64,000 nucleotides of DNA from Spongospora subterranea f. sp. subterranea (Eukaryota > Endomyxa: Phytomyxea > Phytomyxea > Plasmodiophorida), in contig JAUGWO010000070.1 in assembly GCA_049724395.1 (NCBI GenBank), positions 1 through 64,000 of the forward strand, written 5' to 3'. The notes beneath the pieces are model-generated. The model did no database searches. It was not told the origin of the DNA and was given only the letters and a program-made list of their open reading frames with translations. Numbering within the stretch: the stretch's first letter is position 1; the number at the start of each line of letters is the position of its first letter. The translations under genes and the position numbers were made by a program. Below are positions 10,508-20,454 of this stretch, piece by piece.

Positions 10508-11839
10508 ATGATGACACCAGACAAATGTGACCTTTACATTGATCAGTACAAATTATCAAACAAAACAGACAGCTCAGCAACGCAAAATGTTAGAAATGAT
10601 AATTCCAAACAGCAATTTATGATAAAACCATCGCTAGACAAAACGATGAGACACGATAAAAACATAAATCCGAAAAGGCACCGATCATGCGACGATTCCG
10701 ACGACCAACCCACTCAACGTGCCAAATATGAAAAACATCAAACGCACTCTAAACAAATCTGCACAAAAAAGCGAACATTGCTGATAGATAAGGACGGCAC
10801 TGAAACGCAGTATAAAAGACGGCTTACCAACAGCGAGCGCCAATGCAAAGAAGTTGCAGACAATGAAACAGCGCGAAAAACAGCCTCAAAACAGACACCA
10901 ACAAGCCAGATGAGCCACTACGAACTCACCAAATTGATCGGAAATATACTAGAACCAGACAACAAGGAAGACAATATAGCAGACACATCGGACAAAAACC
11001 TGAACGGAACTAAAACACACAAACGGCAGATGAAAATAACTCAATATTTCATGAAAACCAATACCAAAACCAGAAAAATAAGAACAACCAGGAGCTTAAA
11101 AATCGCTCAATGGAACGCCTGCTCCCTAAGCGAACAAAAATCAAAAGAACTGTCTCGATTTGCTAACACCAACCGCGTCGATGTAATATGTATATCAGAA
11201 CTTCACCATAGACGCCAAGTAGACGATTTCCCAAACCACGAAGCCGATGACCGGTACACCCAAGCTGGAATTTTTTGGAGGGACCATGTAAATGTAGATG
11301 TGATGCGCATTCCTGCAATACAAACGTTTGGGAACCGACGGAATCATGACACAAATAGTAAAAATATATAGTGAAATGATATTAATTCACATATATATAC
11401 CACCGGATATAGATCGAAATACTAGAAAAGCATATTGGAAACAAATCGGCAAATTCGTAGAAATGCGAGATGAACCGATACTTCTAACAGGTGACCTCAA
11501 CACCAAAGATAGACGGTTTGGAATCCACCATGACGAAACTCACAAATACCTAGACAGCATATTGGAAGAATGCAAATTGATGAACAACCCGGAACGCCCA
11601 ACAAGAGGAAACAACTCATTAGATATCACCATTGCCAATCGACAGATGGCAAAGGAGATCTTACAATGGGACGTGCACGCAGAGCTAGGCAGTGACCATT
11701 CACCGACAACAATAGATACTACAATTAGAAGAAAATCGACGCAAAGGATTCCCCCTAGCCGTAAAAGAATACAACGAATTGACACACGAGCGACAACGAA
11801 AGCGTTAGAAGAGGAACTGCAGAAAGTTGAAAGCAAGAA
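10508..11839 (+). pseudogene. LINE ORF with APE-type endonuclease, truncated
   Basis: Frames 10406-11371 and 11328-12206 carry the N-terminal basic region and the exonuclease-endonuclease-phosphatase domain of the LINE: SLKIAQWNACSLSEQ, ICISELHH, LTGDLNTKDRRFG and LGSDHSPTTI. There is a frame change near 11330 relative to the intact right-arm copy. The sequence leaves the LINE at about 11839 after ELQKVESKK. Only a few residues differ from the right copy (for example T/N near 10930 and V/I near 11218). Confidence 0.88.
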
Positions 11840-12412
11840 GCTTTCGCGAATCTATTCATATCCTGAGCAACTAGCCAGCTCTTACGCCTGGACGAAACGA
11901 GCAAAGACGGTCGCCGTTTCAACGAGGGAACAGAGTCTTCAACGAGGGAACAGAGTCTCTGTTTTCGCCGCGTTCGATACAAAGGGATTTTTCTCTTGGA
12001 AATGCACCGAAGGGACGTTCACTCGCCAGAAGTTCCATGATGCTTTCCTGGAAATGGTTGGTTCCGAAGTTGAATCCGTCACAGCTTTTCCAAGGAGCAT
12101 TGTTATCTTAGATAATGCACAGATCCATATGTATGGGAATTGGAACAGGTCATACACAGATCAGGAGCGAAACTCATGTTCCTGCCTCCTTATTCGCCAC
12201 AGTTGAACCCTATTGAGCAAGGTTTTGCACTTTTAAAGCAGTGGCTCAAGAAACATGCTGATCTGACGTTCAGGGTTTGCCCTGAGGCTGTTCTAAAAGT
12301 GGCTATGCCAATGTGTACGAAGAATCTAAGACATATTGGTCATAAATTTTACAATTCCTGTGGGTACGGTCACACTGAGCTAAATAAATCAATGTTTGGG
12401 GTCTATCTTTAA
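11840..12412 (+). pseudogene. Tc1/IS630-like transposase, catalytic part, inside the LINE
   Basis: Frames 11328-12206 (its end) and 12140-12412 encode FAAFDTKGFFSWKCTEGTFT, IVILDNAQIHMY (Asp) and FLPPYSPQLNPIEQGFALLK (Glu), the second and third catalytic blocks of a Tc1/IS630 transposase. A frame change lies near 12140-12150. The N-terminal DNA-binding part is not seen and no inverted ends are obvious. It occupies the place where the LINE reverse transcriptase should be, together with 12413-13231. Confidence 0.8.
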
Positions 12413-13231
12413 TTTTCATCATCCGATAGGACATGATCGACGTCGTTAAGGTCTTGTCCAACAACTGCCGGAACGGGTTCGTCGGAATGAAATATATCGT
12501 TTCCGAACAACGGATATGGTGGCAAACCCAGGGCGGATCGAAGGCTTGCGATATTCACCTCCACAGTGACAAGTTCAGTCCTATTGACCCGCAAGACGAT
12601 TTGGGCGAATTCGTCCGCATCCTGATTTTCAAGTGAACTTCTGAGGTAGTCCAATCGCATCGCCTGCCGGAATGTGTTGCTGGCCGGCAATTGCTCGACT
12701 GGTTCAGGATTGACAGCTCGCGCCCTGGTCCTCGACCAAATATTCGTCGCTATCTCGCCAATTACGGCTCGATCAGGAAGACTGGGAGGGTTTGCCTGGA
12801 TGTTGCCAGACGGACCCTGCCTATGGTCGCCCTTCGCAAACCAGAAGGGTTTGTTGATCCCGAAGACGGACCCTGCCTATGGTCGCCCTTCGCAAACCAG
12901 AAGGGTTTGTTGATCCCGAATTTCTTACAGACGCCTGTTCGGAAATAAAAACGACCAGTGGAATAAGAATTTGGCGACAATCGCTGACGAATCACTGATT
13001 GTGCATATACGCGTCGAACAGTCACGTCGAAATTGTCTTCAGAAAGGTCGATGAACCTGCTTTGGGGTGCTTGGACAGCAGGTTTGATTTCAGTTTGATT
13101 TCATCAGGAACACTCGACCTAGGAAGAGTGTGTTCGTAAGTGGCAAACAATGATGGCGTGCAGAACGCAAAATCCAAGTGACAGAGTCCATTGAATACTA
13201 TCAGTTTCTGCAGCAGCATGATGGTGCCGTC
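12413..13231 (-). other. Unrecognised segment inside the left LINE copy
   Basis: About 820 bp foreign to the LINE. The minus strand has open frames of 93 (12409-12690), 87 (12762-13025) and 73 residues (13022-13243) that could be pieces of one former protein with frame changes; the last one ends acidic (DVDHVLSDDEN). I recognise no domain. It includes a 56-bp tandem duplication at 12811-12922. A GTTCGGAAATAAA stretch near 12938 resembles the mariner end at 945-970 but lies within a coding-like frame. Confidence 0.5.
12811..12922. repeat. 56-bp tandem duplication
   Basis: The sequence CGGACCCTGCCTATGGTCGC and its continuation occur at 12811 and again at 12867, two copies in direct orientation. 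Confidence 0.9.
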
Positions 13232-14762
13232 TGCAACAATCAAATCGATCTCAAAGAAGTAGCAAAGGACATTAAAACCAGATGCAAATTAATGAGAGGG
13301 CTACGAAAATATGGAATTCCAGTTTCGACCTTTCAAAAAATATGTCGAGGATTCATAGGCGGAAAACTCAATTACTACCTGCCATGGCTTGCAGCGGAAA
13401 TACACCAAACCATGAAGACCACTCTGAACCCGATGGAAATTGCATATAGAGACTATATGAGAACATTATACAGGATGTTTCCCATCGACACCAATCCCAT
13501 TATTACATGCGATATCACGATTCCCATTATTAAAGGATAGAATAATCACAGAGACAACAATGACAGTACTTTCAGCACAGGCAAATGGCACATTATTAGG
13601 AAGTGAATATGCTGCCTGGAATGGAGATGGCGATGGATGGACCCCATTAGGGGAGGTATGGAAAGCACTCAAAGAGAGAGTACCTGACACATATGATGCA
13701 GTTCATACTAGGACTGATATACCAGCACGAATATTGGAGGGATTATATAAGGTCAAATACCATTCCTCAAATAGGGAAAAAGCAATCAAAAAACACAAAA
13801 AAGGAAAGCTATTGCCGACAAACCCAGATATCGAACTATGGACAGATGGGAGTTTTAATAAGGATGTTGGCGGAGGAGCGGCAGCTCTGCTAATTGATTA
13901 TACAAATAGAGATGAAAAAGGCGAGACCAACGAAGAGATACTTACCGTTAAACTAGGAACAGAAGTGACATCATCATATGAATGTGAGATTATTGCACTG
14001 AATAGTGGACTAGATATAGCTGTAGACCAGAACTATGAGGGAAGACATATCCACATAATGACAGATTCCTTATCATGGATGAGTCAACTACAATCCTTAC
14101 CGATAAAACCAAGGAGAGTGAACGCTATCGTTGCGGAATGTGCAGATAAATTAGCGAAATTAACAAAAGAAAACATGGTGGATATACACTTTATACCAAA
14201 TCACGTGGAAAACGACAACAATAATGAAGACGAGATGAAAGTCCCCATAGGACACAGCGATGACATTGATCAACTAGCAAAGCAAGCATCGATGGACGGC
14301 GATGAAATTCAACATGACCCATTTATATCATCGTTCAAACTGCATCTTAAGAAAAGAGAGAGAGAAAACCTTAAAGATTACATCAAAGAACGAGTTCAAG
14401 CTAGCAGATTCAAAGGATACCCAGAAAGGGATAAATTTAAGATATTAATGACGCTAAACGAAAGGAAGATTGAACCTACAACCCCGCTTCTCAACAGAGC
14501 AAGAACTGGGCACTCTTGTGCAAGAAATCACCTGAAGAACCTGAATATGGATGACAGTAACATATGCAGATGGTGTAATACGGAAATAGAGACGATTGAA
14601 CATCAGGTGTTACACTGCAAGGCGTTACAAGGAAAGTTGAGTAAAGTCAGGAAAGTGTACAAAGGTTTGAACACCTCATCATTTGAAAATGCACTGTGGG
14701 AATACCCGCAAGAAATGAACAGGATCCTAAGAAGGGCAGTGAAAAAGAGGTGCTACATCTAG
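13232..14762 (+). pseudogene. LINE RNase H and C-terminal zinc finger region
   Basis: The frame 13560-14762 (400 residues) is identical to the corresponding part of the right-arm ORF. It contains RNase H motifs ELWTDGSFNKDVGGGAAALL (Asp), SSYECEIIALNSGL (Glu) and HIHIMTDSLSWMS (Asp), and a CCHC finger CRWCNTEIETIEHQVLHC near the end. The upstream frame 13178-13540 holds the end of the RT thumb region and is offset by the 2-nt insertion near 13470. Confidence 0.88.
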
Positions 14763-15308
14763 AACCACAGGAACCCGAATCCGAATACACGAGCAGAAAA
14801 TGCACTGTGGGAATACCCGCAAGAAATGAACAGGATCCTAAGAAGGGCAGACGGCGATCGAGACAGTGAGAGAGAGGAGGCAGCCTAGATAAATATTTTC
14901 CGAAGAGGAGTAAAACCTCGATAAAAAATCAGCTACCTAACCGTAGCGAAGAGGTGCTACCTCTCTAAATACAGGCCGAAGAGGAGGACAACCTCTATGC
15001 AAAAACCGAGCTGTCTAGTAAGGATGCGACCTGGTTAGGCCAAAGGGTGTTCCTTAGGGAATTTTTAGTGTCCCGGATACAGAGTTTTCCGGGTACGTTT
15101 TTTAGTTGGGACGGTTCAATATGTAGGACTATTCTAACCCCACACTACCCTTTGCGTCGACCAAAATGCTGAACTACCGGCGAAGGTCTATTTATCGGGT
15201 GCGAGCCTGATACTGGGAGGAGCTTCTGAGACGCGAGTCGAAGAAACGAATCTTGGCCCAATAGCCGTGGGACCGGCCGACCTGCATGAAAAGTGCAAAC
15301 TCAATCAC
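14763..15308 (+). other. LINE 3' untranslated region
   Basis: No coding potential. It includes a partial direct repeat of the ORF end: the GAAAATGCACTGTGGGAATA stretch around 14688 recurs near 14796. It runs into the poly(A) tract and is shared with the right arm. Confidence 0.75.
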
Positions 15309-15324
15309 AAAAAAAAAAAAAAAA

Positions 15325-16436
15325 CACGAACTACTGCTTTTGTCCGTTTGGGCTGATTCTTCATTGCTTTTTCATAAATGTCCTGCAATGGTAAAATCAA
15401 TTTGTTATTCTCTGGAATCGACCTATTCATCCATTGTATAGCCATCATGAATTGCTGCAAATCCCTAGCCGTTTTCGGATGTGGCATTTTATTGAGAGCC
15501 GATATCCTCCCTGGATCATGACTGACTCCATCTGGTGTGAAGATGCGGCCACAGAATTTGGCTTCCCTCAAGAACAAATCACATCGTTTAACATTGAACT
15601 TGATGTTTTTTTGTTCCGCCAATCTCAATGTCCCCTGCAGTGCTTCAAACCATTTGTCCTCAGTTTCCGCATGACCTAAAATATCGTCAATCCCGATGAT
15701 TAACGACTTGTACAGTAATTCCTCAAATATTTCATGCATCCTAGCCTGAGACTGAGTAGATGAAATCAATGCTCCTTAAATCGAACGTGTTGGAATGTAA
15801 ACTCCACGATCGGTCATGAATGAACTCATCTCCTGACACTCCTGGTCAAGTGGCATAATCCAAAATCCCTTGAACGCATCTAATGAAAACCAATACTTAG
15901 ACCCTGCTAAGTATCTAACAATGGATTCCAAGAATGGCATTGGCCATGCTGTGGCCTTGCATAATGCATTGACTTCCCTGAGATCAACACACATTCTGTA
16001 TCCTCGTTTCCCTGGTTTTCTGACAACTACCACCGGCGAAGCCCACTCCGCATTGTAGTTCTCATACACCAATCCATATTTGACCAACAACTTAACAAAA
16101 GTGTCAGAAATTCATTCTGTTCTGTGTTGTATCTCCTAGCTTTGCACCTGACTGGTTCCACATTATCCTTCAAGCATGTCTTGAAAGGTGTCACCTTAGC
16201 TGGTTCATCATTACCTAATGATGCCCTCCACACATTACCGTATGTATGGACCAATTTCCTTAGTCGACTTTCTCAATGATGTGGTAATCCATTTTGTATA
16301 GCGCGCTCAACCAAACCATTCATTGCACCTCGCAATTCCTCTGGAATATTTTCCCTAATATTCACATCCTCATCAGAAACTTCCAGATCCTAATTTCCCA
16401 ATCTTGTCCTCAAGATTAAATGCTCTAGGGCTGTTT
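15325..16436 (-). pseudogene. Gypsy reverse transcriptase fragment (fossil), left arm
   Basis: The minus strand carries RT motifs of a Ty3/gypsy element: VVVRKPGKRGYRMCVDLREV, WFSLDAFKGFWIMPLDQE and IIGIDDILGHAETEDKWFEA. It is the inverted copy of 24690-25794 and is interrupted at 15325 by the LINE poly(A) end. At 16436 it meets the foldback array. Confidence 0.88.
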
Positions 16437-16483
16437 TTCTAAACGGTGGCAAGGTGGCTGGCCGTCACGGACCATACCAACTG

Positions 16484-16513
16484 AACGAGGCGTTAATATT
16501 ACAACGCCTCGTT
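16484..16513 (+). other. Hairpin with TAATATTAC at its loop
   Basis: AACGAGGCGTT (16484-16494) and AACGCCTCGTT (16503-16513) form a perfect 11-bp stem around AATATTAC. Counting the last stem base, TAATATTAC lies at 16494-16502. This nonanucleotide in a hairpin loop is the nicking site of geminiviruses and many other rolling-circle replicons. No Rep-like gene was found nearby, so function is unproven. The mirror copy is at 24606-24635. Confidence 0.6.
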
Positions 16514-17400
16514 GGTATATTGGTACTTGGTATCCACGCAGTTTGTCCCAGAGGTACTGTACCAACGGACCGAACGCCTCGTCGGTATATAGGTACTTGG
16601 TATCCACGCAGTTTGTCACAGAGGTACCAACGGACCGATGGTGGGTACCATTTGACCGGCGGTACCAACCGACCGACGCGTGGGCCGCGCCGACTGTTAT
16701 GCGACGGACTGCGCGTCACACTGCGGCTATCATAATCGTTTTGGTGGTGGGCGTTTCGCGTCGTCGTTTGGAGATGCCGAGAAGGAAAGGGCCGCCTTCA
16801 GCCACAACCGGCGTTACGGCGGAGCTCGGCAGGTTGGGCTCCGATTCGCAGAAGCGAACACGCGGCCGCCGTCACAGAGGTACCAACGGACCGATGGTGG
16901 GTACCATCTGACCTGCGGTACCAACCGACCGGCGCGTCCCAAAACGATTATGATAGCCGCAGTGTGACGCGCAGTCCGTCACATAACAGTCAGCGCGGCC
17001 CGCGCCGATCGATTGGTACCGCCGGTCAGATGGTACCCACCATCGGTCCGTTGGTACCTCTGTGACGGCGGCCGCGTGTTCGCTTCTGCGAATCGGAGCC
17101 CAACCTGCCGAGCTCCGCCGTAACGCCGGTTGTGGCTGAAGGCGGCCCTTTCCTTCTCGGCATCTCCAAACGACGACGCGAAACGCAACGCCTCGTTGGT
17201 ACATTGGTACTTGGTATGCGGCCACGGAGTTGTCACAGAGGTACCAACGTACCAACTGACCGGTTCCGGGTACCAACCCACCGGGCTACCTACCGACAGG
17301 TGCGCAGCCCACACCGAGTCTTAAGTCACGGACTGCTCGTCACAACTTTCATTATCATATTGGTCGTGCCGTTATCGTTCGTATTCGTGCTGCTGCTGGG

Positions 17401-17808
17401 ATGCGACATAGGAAGGGGCAGGGTCCACGATCGGCGACCACAGGTGTCACAGCTGAGATCGCGCGGTTGGGGTCTGGCTCCCGCCAGCGGCGCGGCGCCA
17501 ACCGCCGACGCAAACCGCCAGCCGCCCCTCGATCCCGGTTCATTGATGACGAAGCCGGTTGCTCTTCGGAATCGACAGACGAAGCTACTCTATCGGAAGG
17601 CGGCAATGGAGTGGCATCGGGTACCGCCGATACGTTAAATGCCCCAGCAATCGCACCCGCCGATCCAGATACGTATATTCCGGCGGTTCTGTCGCCCGAG
17701 GATCAACTCACGCTCGAAGCGATGACCAGGCAGCCGACCCATGGGTTCGTATTCCGCGGCACCCATCTATTTGCAACATGGCCGCAGTGTACCACTCAAC
17801 CGTCGTAA
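17401..17808 (+). CDS. Unknown basic-acidic ORF, foldback family type 1
   Basis: An open frame of 135 residues begins MRHRKGQGPRSATTGVTAE, is Arg-rich up to residue 40, then has an acidic serine block FIDDEAGCSSESTDEATLSE, then APADPDTYIPAVLSPEDQLT. An identical frame lies inverted at 17974-18381, and a close relative is at 23314-23712 on the minus strand. The frame closes shortly after the shared part, so this looks like the N-terminal exon or remnant of a larger protein carried by the repeat. I do not recognise the family. Coding status is inferred from the recurrence of the same frame in diverged copies. Confidence 0.4.
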   Translation: MRHRKGQGPRSATTGVTAEIARLGSGSRQRRGANRRRKPPAAPRSRFIDDEAGCSSESTDEATLSEGGNGVASGTADTLNAPAIAPADPDTYIPAVLSPEDQLTLEAMTRQPTHGFVFRGTHLFATWPQCTTQPS

Positions 17809-17973
17809 GTACCAACCGACCGTACCCCAGGTACCGTCACGATGATTCTCCTGTTTGACAACGGCTGCGCTCAACGTCATCGGGAAACAGTTTCCAAAGT
17901 TGGTCGATGACGAAACTGTGGCAACGAATTAGGGTCTCGCTCGGTTGGTACCTGGGGTACGGTCGGTTGGTAC

Positions 17974-18381
17974 TTACGACGGTTGAGTGGTACACTGCGG
18001 CCATGTTGCAAATAGATGGGTGCCGCGGAATACGAACCCATGGGTCGGCTGCCTGGTCATCGCTTCGAGCGTGAGTTGATCCTCGGGCGACAGAACCGCC
18101 GGAATATACGTATCTGGATCGGCGGGTGCGATTGCTGGGGCATTTAACGTATCGGCGGTACCCGATGCCACTCCATTGCCGCCTTCCGATAGAGTAGCTT
18201 CGTCTGTCGATTCCGAAGAGCAACCGGCTTCGTCATCAATGAACCGGGATCGAGGGGCGGCTGGCGGTTTGCGTCGGCGGTTGGCGCCGCGCCGCTGGCG
18301 GGAGCCAGACCCCAACCGCGCGATCTCAGCTGTGACACCTGTGGTCGCCGATCGTGGACCCTGCCCCTTCCTATGTCGCAT
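17974..18381 (-). CDS. Inverted identical copy of the 17401-17808 ORF
   Basis: 135 residues identical to the plus-strand frame at 17401-17808. The pair forms the arms of a local palindrome centred near 17,890, with a loop of about 110 bp (17835-17945) that includes CATCGGGAAACAGTTTCC. Confidence 0.4.
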   Translation of the reverse strand: MRHRKGQGPRSATTGVTAEIARLGSGSRQRRGANRRRKPPAAPRSRFIDDEAGCSSESTDEATLSEGGNGVASGTADTLNAPAIAPADPDTYIPAVLSPEDQLTLEAMTRQPTHGFVFRGTHLFATWPQCTTQPS

Positions 18382-19225
18382 CCCAGCAGCAGCACGAATA
18401 CGAACGATAACGGCACGACCAATATGATAATGAAAGTTGTGACGAGCAGTCCGTGACTTAAGACTCGGTGTGGGCTGCGCACCTGTCGGTAGGTAGCCCG
18501 GTGGGTTGGTACCCGGAACCGGTCAGTTGGTACGTTGGTACCTCTGTGACAACTCCGTGGCCGCATACCAAGTACCAATGTACCAACGAGGCGTTGTCGG
18601 CAGGTTGGGCTCCGATTCGCAGAAGCGAACACGCGGCCGCCGTCACAGAGGTACCAACGGACCGATGGTGGGTACCATCTGACCTGCGGTACCAACCGAC
18701 CGGCGCGTCCCAAAACGATTATGATAGCCGCAGTGTGACGCGTAGTCCGTCACATAACAGTCAGCGCGGCCCGCGCCGATCGATTGGTACCGCCGGTCAG
18801 ATGGTACCCACCATCGGTCCGTTGGTACCTCTGTGACGGCGGCCGCGTGTTCGCTTCTGCGAATCGGAGCCCAACCTGCCGAGCTCCGCCGTAACGCCGG
18901 TTGTGGCTGAAGGCGGCCCTTTCCTTCTCGGCATCTCCAAACGACGACGCGAAACGCCCAACGATTATGATAGCCGCAGTGTGACGCGCAGTCCGTCACA
19001 TAACAGTCGGCGCGGCCCACGCGTCGGTCGGTTGGTACCGCCGGTCAAATGGTACCCACCATCGGTCCGTTGGTACCTCTGTGACAAACTGCGTGGATAC
19101 CAAGTACCTATATACCGACGAGGCGTTCGGTCCGTTGGCACAGTACCTCTGGGACAAACTGCGTGGATACCATGTACCAATATACCAACGAGGCGTTGTA
19201 AGGTCCACCATCGGCGACAACAGGT

Positions 19226-19555
19226 GTGACCGAGGAGATCGCGCGGTTGGGGTCTGCCTCCCGCCAGCGCCGCCGTGGTAACCGCCGACGCAAACCGCCA
19301 GCCAAATGTCGATCCCGCTTCATTGACGACGAAGCCGGCTGCTCTTCCGATTCGGCAGACGACGCTACGATTTCGGACGCCGACAATGTTTTGGGATCGG
19401 GTACCGGCGAATCGCTAACTGCCCCTGTAATCGCACCCGCCGATCCAGATAAATATATTCCCGCGGTTCTGTCGCCCGAAGATCAACTGACGCTGGAAGC
19501 GATGACCAGGCAACCGGTCCATCATCGGGAAACAGTTTCCAGAGTTCGTCGATGA
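19226..19555 (+). CDS. Unknown basic-acidic ORF, foldback family type 2
   Basis: 109 residues. The same family as the 17401 frame but diverged: TEEIARLGSASRQRRRGNRR, FIDDEAGCSSDSADDATISD and APADPDKYIPAVLSPEDQLT. An inverted copy lies within the 19522-20136 minus frame, and another within 22830-23369 in the right arm. Substitutions between types keep the reading frame, which suggests past selection on protein. Function unknown. Confidence 0.4.
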   Translation: MTEEIARLGSASRQRRRGNRRRKPPAKCRSRFIDDEAGCSSDSADDATISDADNVLGSGTGESLTAPVIAPADPDKYIPAVLSPEDQLTLEAMTRQPVHHRETVSRVRR

Positions 19556-19975
19556 CGAAACTGTGGCAACAAATTAGTGTACCGTTCGGTTGGTACCTTG
19601 GTAACGGTCGGTTGGTACTTTTTAAGCGAATCGGCGGTACCCGATGCCAATCCATTGTCGCCGTCCGATATAGTAGCGTCGTCTGCCGAATCGGAAGAGC
19701 AGCCGGCTTCGTCGTCAATGAAGCGGGATCGACATTTGGCTGGCGGTTTGCGTCGGCGGTTACCGCGGCGGCGCTGGCGGGAGGCAGACCCCAACCGCGC
19801 GATCTCCTCGGTCACACCTGTTGTCGCCGATGGTGGACCCTTTCTGCGTCGCATCTCACCGGCGGCACGAACACAAACGACGACGGCACGACCAATATGA
19901 TTATGGAAGCTGTGACGAGCAGTCCGTGACATAAGACTTGGGGTGGGCCGCGCACCAGTGGGTTGGTACCCCGGT

Positions 19976-20212
19976 TGTTGAATACAACTTGCCAGCCTCC
20001 AGTACGGACATTCTCCAAGAAAGGTGCGTACCCCAGTCGGCGCAACCACGGCAAATGCATAACATAAGAGTGACTGTGCGGACTTTGTATTTGGATTATG
20101 CCGTGCACTCCCCCCTATATTCTCCCACCTATACATGCTATAACCACGCAGTAATAAACCTCATTCTACTATTACCTTCACATCGGAGACATCGATTTCC
20201 TTTAGATTAACA
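19976..20212 (+). repeat. Copia-type LTR (fossil), left arm
   Basis: About 237 bp from TGTTGAATACAACTTGCC to TTTAGATTAACA, with TG..CA ends and an AATAAA signal near 20153. It is followed by a leader and a copia gag frame, so it is read as the 5' LTR. The inverted copy lies at about 22667-22912. Boundaries are inferred. Confidence 0.6.
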
Positions 20213-20243
20213 GTCGAATTGCCACCTCATCAGGCCCTTACGT

Positions 20244-20396
20244 ATACACTTCAGTGTATCTTCTCACCACTGCACACATACACCTCAGTGTATATTTCTA
20301 CCAGCTTGTACATACACCTTAGTGTATCTTTTTCACCACTGCATACATACACCTCAGTGTATATTTCTACCAGTTCATACGTACACTTTAGTGTAT
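20244..20396. promoter_or_regulatory. Array of five TACAC-N4-GTGTA sites, 34-35 bp apart
   Basis: Sites start at 20245, 20279, 20313, 20348 and 20382, each TACAC followed by four bases and GTGTA. The regular spacing and dyad symmetry in the untranslated leader between LTR and gag suggest binding sites for a dimeric DNA-binding protein. The mirror array in the right arm spans 22482-22633. Confidence 0.5.
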
Positions 20397-20454
20397 ATTT
20401 CTCGTTATTCCCACACTTTCTCTTCTCCGCACCTCTACTTCAACTTCAGTTGCG

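Larger units (their letters stand above)
10481..15324 (+). mobile_element. LINE, left-arm copy (middle replaced)
   Basis: This is the inverted counterpart of the LINE at 25795-30718. It starts ACGGCTAGTGAATGGAATAA exactly at the LINE 5' end and finishes in 16 A at 15309-15324, followed by CACGAACTACTG, the same target sequence seen beside the right copy. The endonuclease half (10508-11839) and the RNase H half (13232-14762) are present. The part coding for reverse transcriptase is gone and replaced by 11840-13231, which contains a Tc1-like transposase. A 2-nt insertion relative to the right copy breaks the RNase H frame near 13470. No target repeat flanks its 5' end. Confidence 0.9.
16437..19975. 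repeat. GGTACC-rich foldback array, left arm
   Basis: About 3.5 kb built from inverted modules rich in GGTACC and GGTACCAAC/GTTGGTACC. It contains local palindromes centred near 16960, 17890 and 19560, inside the 20-kb palindrome. Two related reading-frame heads recur in both orientations (17401-17808 plus, 17974-18381 minus; 19226 plus, about 19815 minus). Compared with the right arm it has about 1.8 kb extra between 17735 and 19515. The layout of long inverted ends with short subterminal repeats resembles foldback-type DNA transposons; the transposase family is unknown. Confidence 0.75.

Noticed and set aside
12935-12955. Second mariner terminal repeat (GTTCGGAAATAAA)
   Set aside because: The match is short, lies within an open frame, and no TA or partner end is seen.
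16484-16513. Integrated geminivirus or other CRESS virus
   Set aside because: Only the hairpin nonamer is present; no Rep or capsid-like sequence was found around it.
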